DNA of 64,000 nt from CAZYFH01 sp965249175 (GCA_965249175.1 OZ252227.1:6076001-6140000), one strand, 5' to 3'; numbered from the stretch's first letter, positions 8,224 through 17,176 are shown. Translations and numbers: made by a program. The notes: generated from the letters alone by a model not told the origin.

Positions 8224-9525
8224 ATGCGACGCCAGAGCCGAAACGACTCGATTCTGCTCGTCGGCGCGACCGTAGCGGTGCTGGTGGTTTTTCAGCGCCC
8301 CATCCGCTATCTGCTCGAGTCGGCTCACGCGATCGAGGACCAGTACGGCTTGGCCATCGTGCCGGGGGTGGTGATCCTCGCCGTTGTCATCCTCGCCAAT
8401 GTGCTCACACGACGGAGCGACGAGCGCATGCAGAGCTCGGTGGCCAGGGTGACCAAGGCGGAGCGTGACGAGCGCACCGCGGAAATGGGCCGACTGGTCG
8501 GCCTTGGCCACAATCTCGCCACCGCACGCAGCATGGATGGCTTGCGCGATGCACTGCGACGCTACCTCCCGGAGTTCGCTCACCTTGGCGGTATCTGGGC
8601 GGTGATCCGGATGGGCGGCAAGTGGGAAGCGGTGGCCGGCGGGCTTCCCGGGACACCGCAGCGCGCGAGCCCCGTGCTCGAGGCGCTGGCCGACCGGGTG
8701 CTGCAGCTCGGGCCGGACGCCCTCGACAATCCGGGAGGCGCTGAGTGGGAAGGCCACGTCTGCTTCCCCATGATCGTGGGCGACGCGGCGGTCGGCGTCC
8801 TCGGCGTGCGTCGCGCGTCGGACGAGGGGCGCGACGACCAGCGCCGTCTGATGGGGGCCATCGCGACCACCCTGGCGATTTCAGCGCGCAACGTCCAGCT
8901 CCTGCGCGAGATCCAGGAACACGGCGTCTACGACGGTCTGACCGGGTGCTTCAATCGTATGCACGGGATGAAGGTGCTCGATTCGGAACTGCAGCGTGCC
9001 CGACGCGCGCAGACGCCACTGTCACTCATCATGTTCGACCTCGACTACTTCAAGTCGGTCAACGACCGGTACGGTCACCTCTGCGGTGACGCCGTGCTGA
9101 CCGCCACCGGCAAGCGCATGCGCGAGCTGATGCGCAACAGCGATGTGAAGTGTCGATACGGCGGCGAGGAGTTTCTCATCCTCCTGCCGGATACGCCCTT
9201 CCATGGGGCGGTGCACGTCGCGGAGTCGCTGCGGCGAGAGATCGGCAAGACCACGGTCCTCTGGAACGGCGAGACCGTGTCGACGACGGCGAGCGTCGGC
9301 GTCGCCATCGCACAGGTCGGCGAACTGGACGCGCGCGCGCTCATCGGGCGGGCGGATGCCGCCCTCTATCGCGCGAAGAACGAGGGGCGGAATCGCGTCT
9401 GCGTCGAGACGGACTCGGCGACGACCGCCGATCTCGGGGCGCCGGGTAACGTCGAGGCGTTTCCGGAAGCCAAGACGGAGAATCGCCGGCACGCGGTCGG
9501 CCGGCCTCCGGCCGATGCGTCCTAA
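8224..9525 (+). CDS. Membrane diguanylate cyclase (GAF-like plus GGDEF)
   Basis: 433 residues. Two hydrophobic segments at about residues 10-26 and 42-60 are followed by a helical linker, a GAF-like sensor region (about 95-235) and a GGDEF domain (about 255-405). The domain has DGLTGCFNR, FDLDYFKSVND and the active loop GGEEF. An RNSD motif lies five residues before the loop and fits the inhibitory RxxD I-site, so product inhibition by c-di-GMP is expected. The enzyme should make c-di-GMP from GTP at the inner membrane. It is divergent from the PCYCGC gene. Its TAA stop lies inside repeat copy C. Confidence 0.95.
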   Translation: MRRQSRNDSILLVGATVAVLVVFQRPIRYLLESAHAIEDQYGLAIVPGVVILAVVILANVLTRRSDERMQSSVARVTKAERDERTAEMGRLVGLGHNLATARSMDGLRDALRRYLPEFAHLGGIWAVIRMGGKWEAVAGGLPGTPQRASPVLEALADRVLQLGPDALDNPGGAEWEGHVCFPMIVGDAAVGVLGVRRASDEGRDDQRRLMGAIATTLAISARNVQLLREIQEHGVYDGLTGCFNRMHGMKVLDSELQRARRAQTPLSLIMFDLDYFKSVNDRYGHLCGDAVLTATGKRMRELMRNSDVKCRYGGEEFLILLPDTPFHGAVHVAESLRREIGKTTVLWNGETVSTTASVGVAIAQVGELDARALIGRADAALYRAKNEGRNRVCVETDSATTADLGAPGNVEAFPEAKTENRRHAVGRPPADAS

Positions 9526-9545
9526 TTGGACGGGCTTCGCCCCGA
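9520..9545 (+). repeat. Dispersed hairpin repeat, copy C
   Basis: CCTAATTGGACGGGCTTCG followed by CCCCG. The repeat contains the stop codon of the diguanylate cyclase gene and runs up to the TATACT element of the next gene. The stem is one G shorter than in copies A and B. Confidence 0.7.
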
Positions 9546-9551
9546 TATACT
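9546..9551 (+). promoter_or_regulatory. Putative -10 element TATACT of the FabZ-like gene
   Basis: TATACT ends 6 bases before the GTG start at 9558, placing the expected transcription start on the start codon. No convincing -35 is visible because repeat copy C occupies that region. Confidence 0.5.
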
Positions 9552-9557
9552 CTCCGC

Positions 9558-10016
9558 GTGACGACGCCCCTGACACTCCCGCTCGACAACGCGGCGATCG
9601 AGCGCATCCTTCCCCATCGCTACCCGTTCCTCCTGGTCGATCGCATCACCGAGTTCGAGCTCGACAAGCGAATCGTCGGCATCAAGGCCGTCTCGCGCAA
9701 CGAGCGCTACCTTGCCCGGCGCGACGGCGAGCGGCCGGTGCTGCCACCGACGATTCTCACGGAAGTCGTTGCGCAGGTCGGCGCAATTCTCATACTGGCG
9801 AAGCCCGAGAATCGCGAGAAGCTGCCGTTCTTCCTGGGCATCGAGCATGTTCGATACCGACGGCCGGTCCACCCCGGCGACGTCGTAGTGATCGAGGCAA
9901 CGGTCGATCGTCTCCGAAGCCGAATCGGACGCCTGAAAGGCGTCGCGCGCGTCGGCGATGCCATCTGCGTCGAAGGGACGATGACGTTCGCGCTCGGACC
10001 GAAGAAGGGCGTGTGA
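9558..10016 (+). CDS. FabZ-like hot-dog protein with catalytic His replaced
   Basis: 152 residues from GTG 9558. The fold is that of FabZ (3-hydroxyacyl-ACP dehydratase): LPHRYPFLLVDRI near the start, the central helix ending LTEVVAQVGA, then FFLGIEHVRYRRPVHPGD and a C-terminal strand. The usual G-H-F-P segment that carries the catalytic His is replaced by YLARRDGERPV; by spacing to the conserved Glu of the central helix the His position is Arg. Dehydratase activity is therefore doubtful. It could be a non-catalytic or differently acting hot-dog protein. It is not in a visible fatty-acid or lipid A operon. Confidence 0.8.
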   Translation: MTTPLTLPLDNAAIERILPHRYPFLLVDRITEFELDKRIVGIKAVSRNERYLARRDGERPVLPPTILTEVVAQVGAILILAKPENREKLPFFLGIEHVRYRRPVHPGDVVVIEATVDRLRSRIGRLKGVARVGDAICVEGTMTFALGPKKGV

Positions 10017-10326
10017 AATCGGCCGCGACGGGATCGCCAGTGCCCCACGAACGGGATGCGGCGATGCCAGCGCCTGCCTAGTGAACGCATCCCGCTGATC
10101 CCGCGCGGCCGCTTCCTATCACATCAAAACGCGTGCCGTCTCCGCGGGGCACCAGACCCCGTCGATCGGGCCGATCCGCGAGCGTGCCGTCCTGTGCTGG
10201 ACACGACAATGACCTCTCGAGGGGCCACCGATCCGACCAAGCGGCGCCGGCCACCGTCCTAACTCTAAATGACCACCGCGCGGCCGCTGCCGCGCACGCG
10301 CCGGTCATGTGGAAACGAGGGACGAC
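10017..10326 (+). other. Intergenic region before the PDZ gene
   Basis: About 310 bases with no supported gene. Short overlapping frames are GC-driven. The only clear signal is a GAGGG ribosome-binding site just before ATG 10327. Confidence 0.5.
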
Positions 10327-11223
10327 ATGGCAACGCAGACGTTCGCGAGATTGCTCCTGTGTGGCGCGGCGATTCTCACTGTCCTGGTGGCGATCCCCGT
10401 CGTGGTGACCGCCCTCGGCGGCGTGGAGGCCGAGCAAGACCAAGACCAAGACCAAGGGCCGGCGGTCCTGGCGAGCGGACTGCTCAACCGGGGTGGCACC
10501 CACATTGGGGTCACGGTGCGCGATGTCGAGGGGGGCGAGGATCCGTCCGAGGGCGCGGTCGTCGAGGACGTGCGGTCGGAGAGCCCCGCCGACGCCGCCG
10601 GGTTCGAATCAGGTGACCTGATCGTCGAGTTCGATGGAGAGCGCGTGCGGAGCGCGCGCCAGCTCACGCGCCTGGTGCAGGAGACCCCGGCCGGCCGGTC
10701 CGTGGCAGCGACGGTCGTTCGAGCCGAGTCGCGTATGAATCTCAACGTGACGCCTGAGCGAGGACGAGGCGTGATGACCATGCTCCCCGACGAAGCGGTC
10801 CGTGCGCTCGATCATGGTGTTCGCGATCTCCGACAGTCTCTGCGCAGGGACCCCGAGCGCGTGGAGCGCTATTTCGACTTTGGGTTCACGCTGCGTCGTG
10901 GTCGGCTCGGTGTGAGCGTCGACGCGATCGGTGACCAGCTCGCTGACTACTTCGGCGTGGAGAGCGGCGGGGGTGTGCTGGTCACGAGTGTCCAGAACGA
11001 CTCGGTGGCCGCCGCCGCTGGCCTCCAGGCGGGTGACGTCATCACGGCGATCGACGACCGTGCCGTGGATGACGTGCCGGCACTCCGTCGCCGGCTTGCC
11101 AGGGTCGAGCCCGGTGAGGAGTTTGTCATCTCGGTCGTGCGCGACCGGACCCAGATGTCGGTGACGGCCATGTTCGAAGCGCCGGAGGAGCGCCGGCGAT
11201 CGCGCCGAGCGAGGTCGATTTGA
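10327..11223 (+). CDS. Membrane-anchored protein with two PDZ domains
   Basis: 298 residues. An N-terminal hydrophobic anchor (LLLCGAAILTVLVAIPVVV) precedes a Q/D-rich hexanucleotide-encoded spacer, a first PDZ domain (about residues 55-140; DAAGFESGDLIVEFDGERV) and a second PDZ domain (about 190-280; VAAAAGLQAGDVITAIDDRAV). No protease domain is present, so it resembles the PDZ half of HtrA/DegP proteins and probably acts as a periplasmic scaffold or adaptor. ATG 10327 is preferred over GTG 10309 because GAGGG lies 5 bases upstream. It ends convergent with the GAF sensor gene. Confidence 0.85.
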   Translation: MATQTFARLLLCGAAILTVLVAIPVVVTALGGVEAEQDQDQDQGPAVLASGLLNRGGTHIGVTVRDVEGGEDPSEGAVVEDVRSESPADAAGFESGDLIVEFDGERVRSARQLTRLVQETPAGRSVAATVVRAESRMNLNVTPERGRGVMTMLPDEAVRALDHGVRDLRQSLRRDPERVERYFDFGFTLRRGRLGVSVDAIGDQLADYFGVESGGGVLVTSVQNDSVAAAAGLQAGDVITAIDDRAVDDVPALRRRLARVEPGEEFVISVVRDRTQMSVTAMFEAPEERRRSRRARSI

Positions 11224-11227
11224 GGGG

Positions 11228-11247
11228 GGCCCGCAAGGCCGCGGGCC
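11228..11247. terminator. Hairpin between convergent genes
   Basis: GGCCCGC, a 6-base loop AAGGCC, then GCGGGCC, followed by TTCTCTC. It lies directly after the PDZ gene stop and before the end of the oppositely oriented GAF gene, a place expected for a shared terminator. Confidence 0.6.
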
Positions 11248-11252
11248 TTCTC

Positions 11253-12500
11253 TCAGGCTTGCGCCCGCGCTTCGTGTCTGACCGGATCGGCAACGACCAA
11301 CGTCGCAAGCTGGGCGGCAAGGATCGCCGCGGCTGATTGCACGGCGTCACTCGTCTCCCAACCCTCACGGAGCTCGGCGGAGAGGACCCCGACACAGCTG
11401 GTCGACGTGATAAGGGGGGCGACAATCGCGCCGGTGCCCGTGAGGTCGGCCGCAACGACATGCATGCGGACGTCGCGAAACGCGGCGGCCGTGGCGTTGT
11501 CACCATCGCACGCGATCGTCCCCAGCGCGGCGAGTGTCTGCGCCGCATATCCATGCCCGATCGCGGGACGCAGGCCTTCGCCGGACCCGTCGCGGACCCA
11601 CACGATGAGCCCCGACGCGTTGAGCACTGCGGCCGCGCGGCCCAGCAAGTCCGGCAGATCCGCTGTGCCCGACAGCCGGCCCAGGTCGGTGCAGAGCTCC
11701 GCCGCCGCGCGCAGGTCGAGCGCCACTCCAGGCTCAGCACTCGCGAGTGACGTGTCCGGTTCGTCGGCGAGCGAGAGCCGGTTGGACTCAAGATCGAGGT
11801 CGAGCAATACGCGCCCATCCGGTAGCTGCAGGGAGGCGGCGTCGGTGTCGGCCGACTCTAACTCTCCGTCCGCGGGCGTCTCGCTCGAGGCCCCCGTACG
11901 CTCCTGCGGGCGCGCGACTGGCAACAGCAACAAGGCCACGAGGACTCCCGTTCCCATTGCGGCGGCCAGGGCTATCCCCTGGGTGCGCCGATCGGCCTCG
12001 GCCGAGGTGTCACGGGCGGCGCGCTCGGCGGCCCGCGCCAGCTCGACGTGGCTCGCCGCGCTGCGTGACAGCTCCAATCCGTCCGTGAAGATGAGATCCG
12101 ACGCCATGAGATCCTGGCCCGCCGACGAGTGATCCCGCGCCAGCACGTCCATGCGCTGGAGATCGTCAACGGCCGACGTCGCCTCCGCCAAGGCGCTGCT
12201 GGTGCTCGGTGCGGTCGAGAGGCGGGCCAGACTCGAGAGGCTCGTCGTGATCGCGCCGATCTGCTCGGCGGTCTTCGCCACCCAGTAACCGCGATCCTGC
12301 CCGGCCGCGACGTAGGCTTTTTGCGCGGCGCGTAAGTCTGACAGCGACACTGCCAGCTTCCAGCCCAGCGCGGTGAACGCACGCTCGGCTTCGCGCTCGT
12401 CTTCGATGTGCTGCTCGGTGAGGAATACCTGGTAGCCGGAAGCGATAGCCACGCCGAGCATGACGATGACCAAGCTTGCTCTCAGCCACACACGGCGCAT
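11253..12500 (-). CDS. Membrane sensor with periplasmic helical region and cytoplasmic GAF domain, no output domain
   Basis: 415 residues. Two membrane segments (about residues 7-24 and 176-196) enclose an Ala/Ser-rich helical region of about 150 residues that resembles a four-helix ligand-binding module. After the second segment comes a linker and a GAF-like domain (about 265-410; LCTDLGRLSGTADLPDLLGR, ASGLIVWVRDG, VGVLSAEL). No kinase, GGDEF, EAL or methyl-accepting domain follows. It may signal through a partner or be a truncated receptor. A TATAGT hexamer lies 11 bases before the ATG. Confidence 0.8.
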   Translation of the reverse strand: MRRVWLRASLVIVMLGVAIASGYQVFLTEQHIEDEREAERAFTALGWKLAVSLSDLRAAQKAYVAAGQDRGYWVAKTAEQIGAITTSLSSLARLSTAPSTSSALAEATSAVDDLQRMDVLARDHSSAGQDLMASDLIFTDGLELSRSAASHVELARAAERAARDTSAEADRRTQGIALAAAMGTGVLVALLLLPVARPQERTGASSETPADGELESADTDAASLQLPDGRVLLDLDLESNRLSLADEPDTSLASAEPGVALDLRAAAELCTDLGRLSGTADLPDLLGRAAAVLNASGLIVWVRDGSGEGLRPAIGHGYAAQTLAALGTIACDGDNATAAAFRDVRMHVVAADLTGTGAIVAPLITSTSCVGVLSAELREGWETSDAVQSAAAILAAQLATLVVADPVRHEARAQA

Positions 12501-12511
12501 AGTTGGACCTT

Positions 12512-12517
12512 ACTATA
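12512..12517 (-). promoter_or_regulatory. Putative -10 element TATAGT of the GAF sensor gene
   Basis: TATAGT on the minus strand is separated by 11 bases from the ATG at 12500, predicting a leader of only about 4-5 bases. Confidence 0.45.
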
Positions 12518-12556
12518 GCACTCGAATGACCGCTCGCGAGCGTTGATCACCACGAC

Positions 12557-13441
12557 ATGTACGTTGGCATCGTCATCAACCCACAGGCGGGACCGAAGCA
12601 ACGCGTCACAATCGAGGCACGGTGCGACCTCGCGCGCGCCGCGCTACGCACGCAGGCGACCAACGGGGATGCTCGTGTGACCAGCGGCCGTGGAACCGCG
12701 CGGGCGCTCGCGCGCGCGCTGATCGACACGGGCGCGACGCACCTCGTGGCCTGGGGCGGCGATGGGACCGTCAACGAGGTGGCGGCGGCAGCGGTCGATC
12801 ACGGTGTCTCGCTCGGCATCGTCCCGGGCGGCACCGGCAACGGCCTTGCGCGCGAGCTCGACCTCGAGCACCGACCCGCGGCGGCGTTGCGTACGGCGCT
12901 GGCCGGGCGTGAGCGGGTCATCGACGCCGGCGAGATCGATGGGCGCGTGTTCTTCAATGTGGCGGGGGTGGGCTTCGATGCCTGGTTGGCCGGGGTGTTC
13001 AATGGGCTCGCCCACCGCGGAAAGGCGGCCTACTTCGCGTCGGGTCTGCGAGAGCTCCGTGAGTACCAGCCCCGGACGTACACGGTGCGGACCGCGCAGG
13101 CCTCATTTCGGATGTCGGCGTTCAGCCTGGCGGTGGCGAACGGACGGCAATACGGCAGTGGCGCCGTGATCGCGCCGGCCGCTCGTCTGGACGATGGGCG
13201 GCTCCAGGTCGTGTGCGTCCCTCCGGCCTCCGCCTGGGCGCAGGTGTGGCGGGCTCGGCGCTTGTTCACCGGTAGCATCGACCGGGTGCCAGGTATCCGG
13301 ATCGTCTCGACGGACCGCGCGGAAGTCGCATCGGATCAGCCCCTCGCGTTCCATGTCGATGGGGAGGTGTGTTCCGGTGGGCGGCACCTGCTGGTGCGCG
13401 TCCTGCCGAATGCCCTACGGGTCCGCGTGCCTAGGTACTAG
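12557..13441 (+). CDS. Diacylglycerol/lipid kinase family protein (YegS/DagK-like)
   Basis: 294 residues. The N-terminal catalytic domain shows the family's nucleotide-binding motif GGDGTVNEVAAA and the following PGGTGNGLARELDL. The C-terminal half has the beta-sandwich of this family with VAGVGFDAWL and a final GEVCSGGRHLLVRVLP. It would phosphorylate a lipid such as diacylglycerol at the membrane. The start is ATG 12557 (MYVGIVINPQAG), the usual beginning for the family. It stands alone, divergent from the GAF sensor and convergent with the DsbD-like gene. Confidence 0.93.
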   Translation: MYVGIVINPQAGPKQRVTIEARCDLARAALRTQATNGDARVTSGRGTARALARALIDTGATHLVAWGGDGTVNEVAAAAVDHGVSLGIVPGGTGNGLARELDLEHRPAAALRTALAGRERVIDAGEIDGRVFFNVAGVGFDAWLAGVFNGLAHRGKAAYFASGLRELREYQPRTYTVRTAQASFRMSAFSLAVANGRQYGSGAVIAPAARLDDGRLQVVCVPPASAWAQVWRARRLFTGSIDRVPGIRIVSTDRAEVASDQPLAFHVDGEVCSGGRHLLVRVLPNALRVRVPRY

Positions 13442-13491
13442 GTAGGGCTCATGGCCGGTGGGTCTTCGTAGCCCTACGCTCTAAGCTGTTT

Positions 13492-15276
13492 TCAAGGCGC
13501 CGTGGCGCCGCCCGGCGGCCCGGAGCCCGGGCGCAGGATGGCGTACGCCGGCAAGCCGATGGCCTCGAACCGCTCCATGACCTCGAGCGCGGGGGACGCT
13601 CCGGGGTCTTCGGCCTGGAACTTGATCTTCACGTAGTCGGCCAGCGCCGCGTCCACTGCGGGGTCCTTGAGCGTCGTGCTGTCCATGACCAGGCAGTTCT
13701 TGCACCACGTCGCCCACACATCGACGAGGACCAGCTTGTCCTCCGCTTCGGCTGCGGCGAGGCCCTGGTCCAACGATGGATACCATCCCTCGTCGATCAG
13801 CTCCTGCACGCTCCCCGCCACCAGCTCCGGATCGACCCACCGCTGGCTGAAGAGCCCGTAGGCTAGCGAGCCGTAGTAGACGGCAGTCCCGAGGATGAAC
13901 ACGCCGATCGCCTGCTTGACGCGCACCATCCACGGGCCGGGCTTGGGCATGAATGTCAGGCCGGCCCCCGCGATGGGCCACGGGATGGCCATACCCAGGC
14001 CGAGGATGAAGGGCAGCGCGAGGGCGATGCCCGTGCCGGTCGCATAGAGATTGCTGGAAAAGACGATGACCTGGATGACGACCGGCGCCACGCACGCCCC
14101 CGCCAGCAAAGCGGCCACGCCGCCCATCCCGAACGCGACCGCGAACGACCCGCTCCCACTGGAATCACCGGCTAACCGGTTCTGAAAACGGGAAAAGTCG
14201 ATGGTGATGACATCGAACATGGCGAGCGTCAGCACGACGAAAAGCAGCGCGATGCCGAGGTTGAACCACGGCGAGGCGTTGATGGTGCCGAACGTGCCCG
14301 CGGTCAGGATCACGATCAGCCCGAGCACACCGTACACCAGCGCCATGGCCAGGCCATAGGCGCTGCCAAGCAAGAAGCCGCGCAAGCGGGATCCGGCCCG
14401 GGCGCCCGCACCGATGATCGCCAGGTTGATGGGGATCATCGGCAAGACACAGGGCGTGAGGTTCAAGGCCAGCCCGCCAATGAGGATCAAGGCGAGGATG
14501 GCGATCGGCCCGCGGCCTTCGAACCAGCCGCGTTCCGCTTCACCGGATTCCGCGCGCCCGATGAAGCCCAGAAACTCCTCGACATCCGCGTAGCCAGTCG
14601 TTCCGAGCACCTCGAACTGCGTCAAGCGGGCGAGTGCGCCGGTGTCGTCGATGACCGTGCCGGCGTCCGCGACGGTCGCGCCCGCCCCGGATGGCGCATC
14701 GGGCGGATCACCGGCAGCGCTCGTGGCGGAGAACGCGAGGGCATCGAACAGCTCGACGTGCCGCGGCGTGAGCGTCTCGCTCTCGGGCGCCACGCGCAGC
14801 GCGAACTCGACCGGCGCGGTGGTCGGGATGTAGCACATCCGCTCGTCGCACGCCTGATAGCGAAGCGACCCCGGTATCACATAGTCCCCCGGCGCCAGAT
14901 CGGCCCCGAGCGTGAGCGCCGCACCGATCAAGAACTCCTCCTCGAAGACCGCAAGTGGCTGCTCCTGGCCTTGCTGCTCGAGGAAGACCGGCGTCGGCCA
15001 CGCGACCGCCCCGAGCTCGACGCCTGGGGGCGGCTCGAGCGTGAGCACGGTCGGGATCAAGAAATCCTCGAGCGGCGCGTTCGAGTTGACGTGCAAGCCG
15101 GCGCCCTGCGGATCCAAACGCGCTTCCAGCGCGACCCGATGGGTCGTGCCGGGGTGGGCAGCGTCTGCCTCCGCCACGTTGCTGAGTGCGATCGAGATGC
15201 GCTTGGGCTGCGCCCCGGTCGACGCGGGCCAGAGCAGTACCGTCGCGATCACCGCGCACAGAAATCGTTGCCACAT
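13492..15276 (-). CDS. dsbD: DsbD-like thiol:disulfide interchange protein
   Basis: 594 residues. A signal peptide (MWQRFLCAVIATVLLWPASTGA) is followed by a DsbD-alpha-like periplasmic domain, then a CcdA/DsbD membrane domain of about eight segments with the two buried redox cysteines in LNLTPCVLPMIPINL and LLAGACVAPVV, and a C-terminal thioredoxin-like domain with WCKNC. It should pass electrons from cytoplasmic thioredoxin to periplasmic partners, for example in disulfide isomerization or cytochrome c maturation. ATG 15276 is chosen since the signal peptide begins there; an upstream GTG at 15300 is possible. It lies downstream of the decayed M1 peptidase. Confidence 0.92.
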   Translation of the reverse strand: MWQRFLCAVIATVLLWPASTGAQPKRISIALSNVAEADAAHPGTTHRVALEARLDPQGAGLHVNSNAPLEDFLIPTVLTLEPPPGVELGAVAWPTPVFLEQQGQEQPLAVFEEEFLIGAALTLGADLAPGDYVIPGSLRYQACDERMCYIPTTAPVEFALRVAPESETLTPRHVELFDALAFSATSAAGDPPDAPSGAGATVADAGTVIDDTGALARLTQFEVLGTTGYADVEEFLGFIGRAESGEAERGWFEGRGPIAILALILIGGLALNLTPCVLPMIPINLAIIGAGARAGSRLRGFLLGSAYGLAMALVYGVLGLIVILTAGTFGTINASPWFNLGIALLFVVLTLAMFDVITIDFSRFQNRLAGDSSGSGSFAVAFGMGGVAALLAGACVAPVVIQVIVFSSNLYATGTGIALALPFILGLGMAIPWPIAGAGLTFMPKPGPWMVRVKQAIGVFILGTAVYYGSLAYGLFSQRWVDPELVAGSVQELIDEGWYPSLDQGLAAAEAEDKLVLVDVWATWCKNCLVMDSTTLKDPAVDAALADYVKIKFQAEDPGASPALEVMERFEAIGLPAYAILRPGSGPPGGATAP

Positions 15277-15351
15277 CACGACTGTCCTACCTTTATCCAC
15301 TTGGACGCCCCGGACGCCCGCCAGGTACGATTCTACCAGTCCCGGCTCCTG

Positions 15352-15870
15352 CTAGCGGTCGATCTCGGCCAATGCCGCGCCGTCGTCGTTGACCTCGATG
15401 CGGCGCAGTGGTCCCCGAACCGGCACGCGCACCTCGGTCACGCGCTCCACGACCGGCACGACGATGGGCCGAGTCGGTTACCGAGATACACCGGACCCTG
15501 CGCGGAATGCCGCAGGCTCCAGCGGCGCATCTGCTCGATGACCTCGCCGAACACCTCTGGTCCGCCTTCCCGCTCCGCGTAGAGCGCAGCGAAGTACTGG
15601 GCGACGCCTTCGCTCAGCCACTGCTCGTGATAGTTCTTCCATCCCACGGCCTGGCCCCACCACTGGTGGGCCAGCTCGTGCGCGAGAAAAAACGAGGGAT
15701 AGCTGCTGAACGCCACCGGGTCACCGCCCACGCAAGCTCGAAGCCCGAGTGCCGGGGCAACGGGTGGTTGAGCACAGCGAAGTAGGCGGGGCTCTGACCG
15801 CCGGGGAAGACGGCACCGGTCAGCGCGACCGTAAGCGTGGGATACGTGCGAGAGGCGGCACAGCGAGACA
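15352..15870 (-). pseudogene. M1-family metallopeptidase remnant
   Basis: Three pieces of one gene are visible in different frames. First comes YPTLTVALTGAVFPGGQSPA in one frame. Next, after a 1-base shift near 15730, comes the catalytic core SFFLAHELAHQWWGQ with HExxH and the downstream Glu in NYHEQWLSEGVAQYFAAL. Then, after another shift near 15470, a plausible C-terminal tail VVERVTEVRVPVRGPLRRIE runs to a TAG at 15352-15354. An M1 enzyme is far longer, so the N-terminus and the region between core and tail are deleted. The 5' limit is approximate. It sits just after the aminotransferase gene. Confidence 0.75.
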
Positions 15871-15936
15871 GAGACACAGCGTCAGGCTGCCGACGCTGCC
15901 GCGCACCAACCCCGTCAGGCGCGGCACCACGGGGCC

Positions 15937-17172
15937 CTACTCGGCGAGGAACTCGGCGGTGAACGCCTCGATGGCGTCGTAGAGCTCGTTCAGCTCGTCG
16001 GGTGGCGCGAGGAACACGACGCGGAAGTAGCCGTCGTGCGGATCCGTGCCAAAACCCGAGCCGTAGACGCACAGGATGCCCGTCGCGCGGACGAGCCCGA
16101 TGACGTACTCCTCATCTGTCCGTCCGGGCGGTAGCTCGACCTTCGGCATCGCGTAGAACGCCGCGTGGGGGGGGACGCACGACATGCCCTCAATGGCGTT
16201 CAGCCGGCGCGTCGTGACGTCGGCGCGTGCTTTCAGCTGGCGGCGGAACGCGGCCTGATGGCTCTTGTCACCGGTGAGAGCGGCCTCCACGGCGTACTGC
16301 ATCGGACCGACGCTGCAGAGACGACCGTCGGCCATCTCAAGAATTGCCGCGAGGACGCCGTCGAGCCGAGAACCGCCCCCGACCGCCATCCACCCGGCGC
16401 GCCACCCTGGTGCCAGATAGGCCTTCGACAGCGACGAAAACGAGATCACCGGTGCATCGGGGTCGTAGCTCCCCAGCGGGGCCACCTGTCCGTCATAGGC
16501 GAGGTCGGTGTAGCCCTCATCCGAGAGCAGCACGATGTTGTGACGGTCGGCGAGGTCGACCAGGGCGCGTCGATGCTCCGCGCTGTAGACCGCGCCCGTG
16601 GGGTTGTTGGGGTCGATGACGACCAGCGCGCGCGTCCGAGGCGTGATCGAGCTCCGGATGTGCTCGATGTCGGGCTGCCACCTGCGCGACGGGTCGGTTC
16701 GGTAGTAGACGCCCCGCGCGCCGAGCTTGCTCAGAATCGCGGTGTAGAAGGGGTACGTCGGCACCGGCACGAGCACTTCGTCGTCGCGGTCGACGATGAC
16801 GCCCAGCGCCAGGTCGATCCCCTCCGAAGCGCCTGCCGTGAGCACGACGCGGTCGGACCCGATCCGCAGGCCGCGGGCACCGAACTCCGCGGCCACCGCC
16901 TCGCGCGCCACGCCGACGCCCGCGGCCGGCGTGTAGCCGTTGCGCCCGTCCCGCATCGCGCGCTCGACCGCATCGATCAGGTGTGGCGGTGTCTCGAACC
17001 CGAACAGCACCGGGTCGCCGATGTTGAGATAGCGCACCCGCCGACCGCTTGCTTCGACCTTGCGCGCCTCGGTCACGATGTTCCGAATCGCGTAGTCGAA
17101 CCCCGCGTTGCGATTGGCCGTACGTATCGCCGCGGGCGTAGCCGCAGCGACGTTCGGATGAGTTGCCACCAT
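15937..17172 (-). CDS. PLP-dependent class I/II aminotransferase
   Basis: About 411 residues. Fold type I features are clear: YLNIGDP near the start, YTPAAGVGVAREAVA, the substrate/PLP motif IDPNNPTGAVYS, the PLP Lys in SFSSLSKAYLAPGWRAGW, and a conserved C-terminal Arg in GYFRVVFLAPP. It is closest in pattern to alanine/aspartate-type aminotransferases; the exact amino acid is not determined. ATG 17172 follows a TAGTAT hexamer by 4 bases; ATG 17190 is an alternative. The open frame continues upstream to 18069 only as a GC artefact across the divergent ACT and Sel1 genes. Pairing with an ACT protein hints at amino-acid-linked regulation. Confidence 0.93.
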   Translation of the reverse strand: MVATHPNVAAATPAAIRTANRNAGFDYAIRNIVTEARKVEASGRRVRYLNIGDPVLFGFETPPHLIDAVERAMRDGRNGYTPAAGVGVAREAVAAEFGARGLRIGSDRVVLTAGASEGIDLALGVIVDRDDEVLVPVPTYPFYTAILSKLGARGVYYRTDPSRRWQPDIEHIRSSITPRTRALVVIDPNNPTGAVYSAEHRRALVDLADRHNIVLLSDEGYTDLAYDGQVAPLGSYDPDAPVISFSSLSKAYLAPGWRAGWMAVGGGSRLDGVLAAILEMADGRLCSVGPMQYAVEAALTGDKSHQAAFRRQLKARADVTTRRLNAIEGMSCVPPHAAFYAMPKVELPPGRTDEEYVIGLVRATGILCVYGSGFGTDPHDGYFRVVFLAPPDELNELYDAIEAFTAEFLAE

Positions 17173-17176
17173 TTTG

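Noticed and set aside
10600..10620. GGGTTCGAATC, a tRNA T-loop-like string
   Set aside because: It lies inside the PDZ coding sequence and no acceptor stem or anticodon arm can be formed around it.
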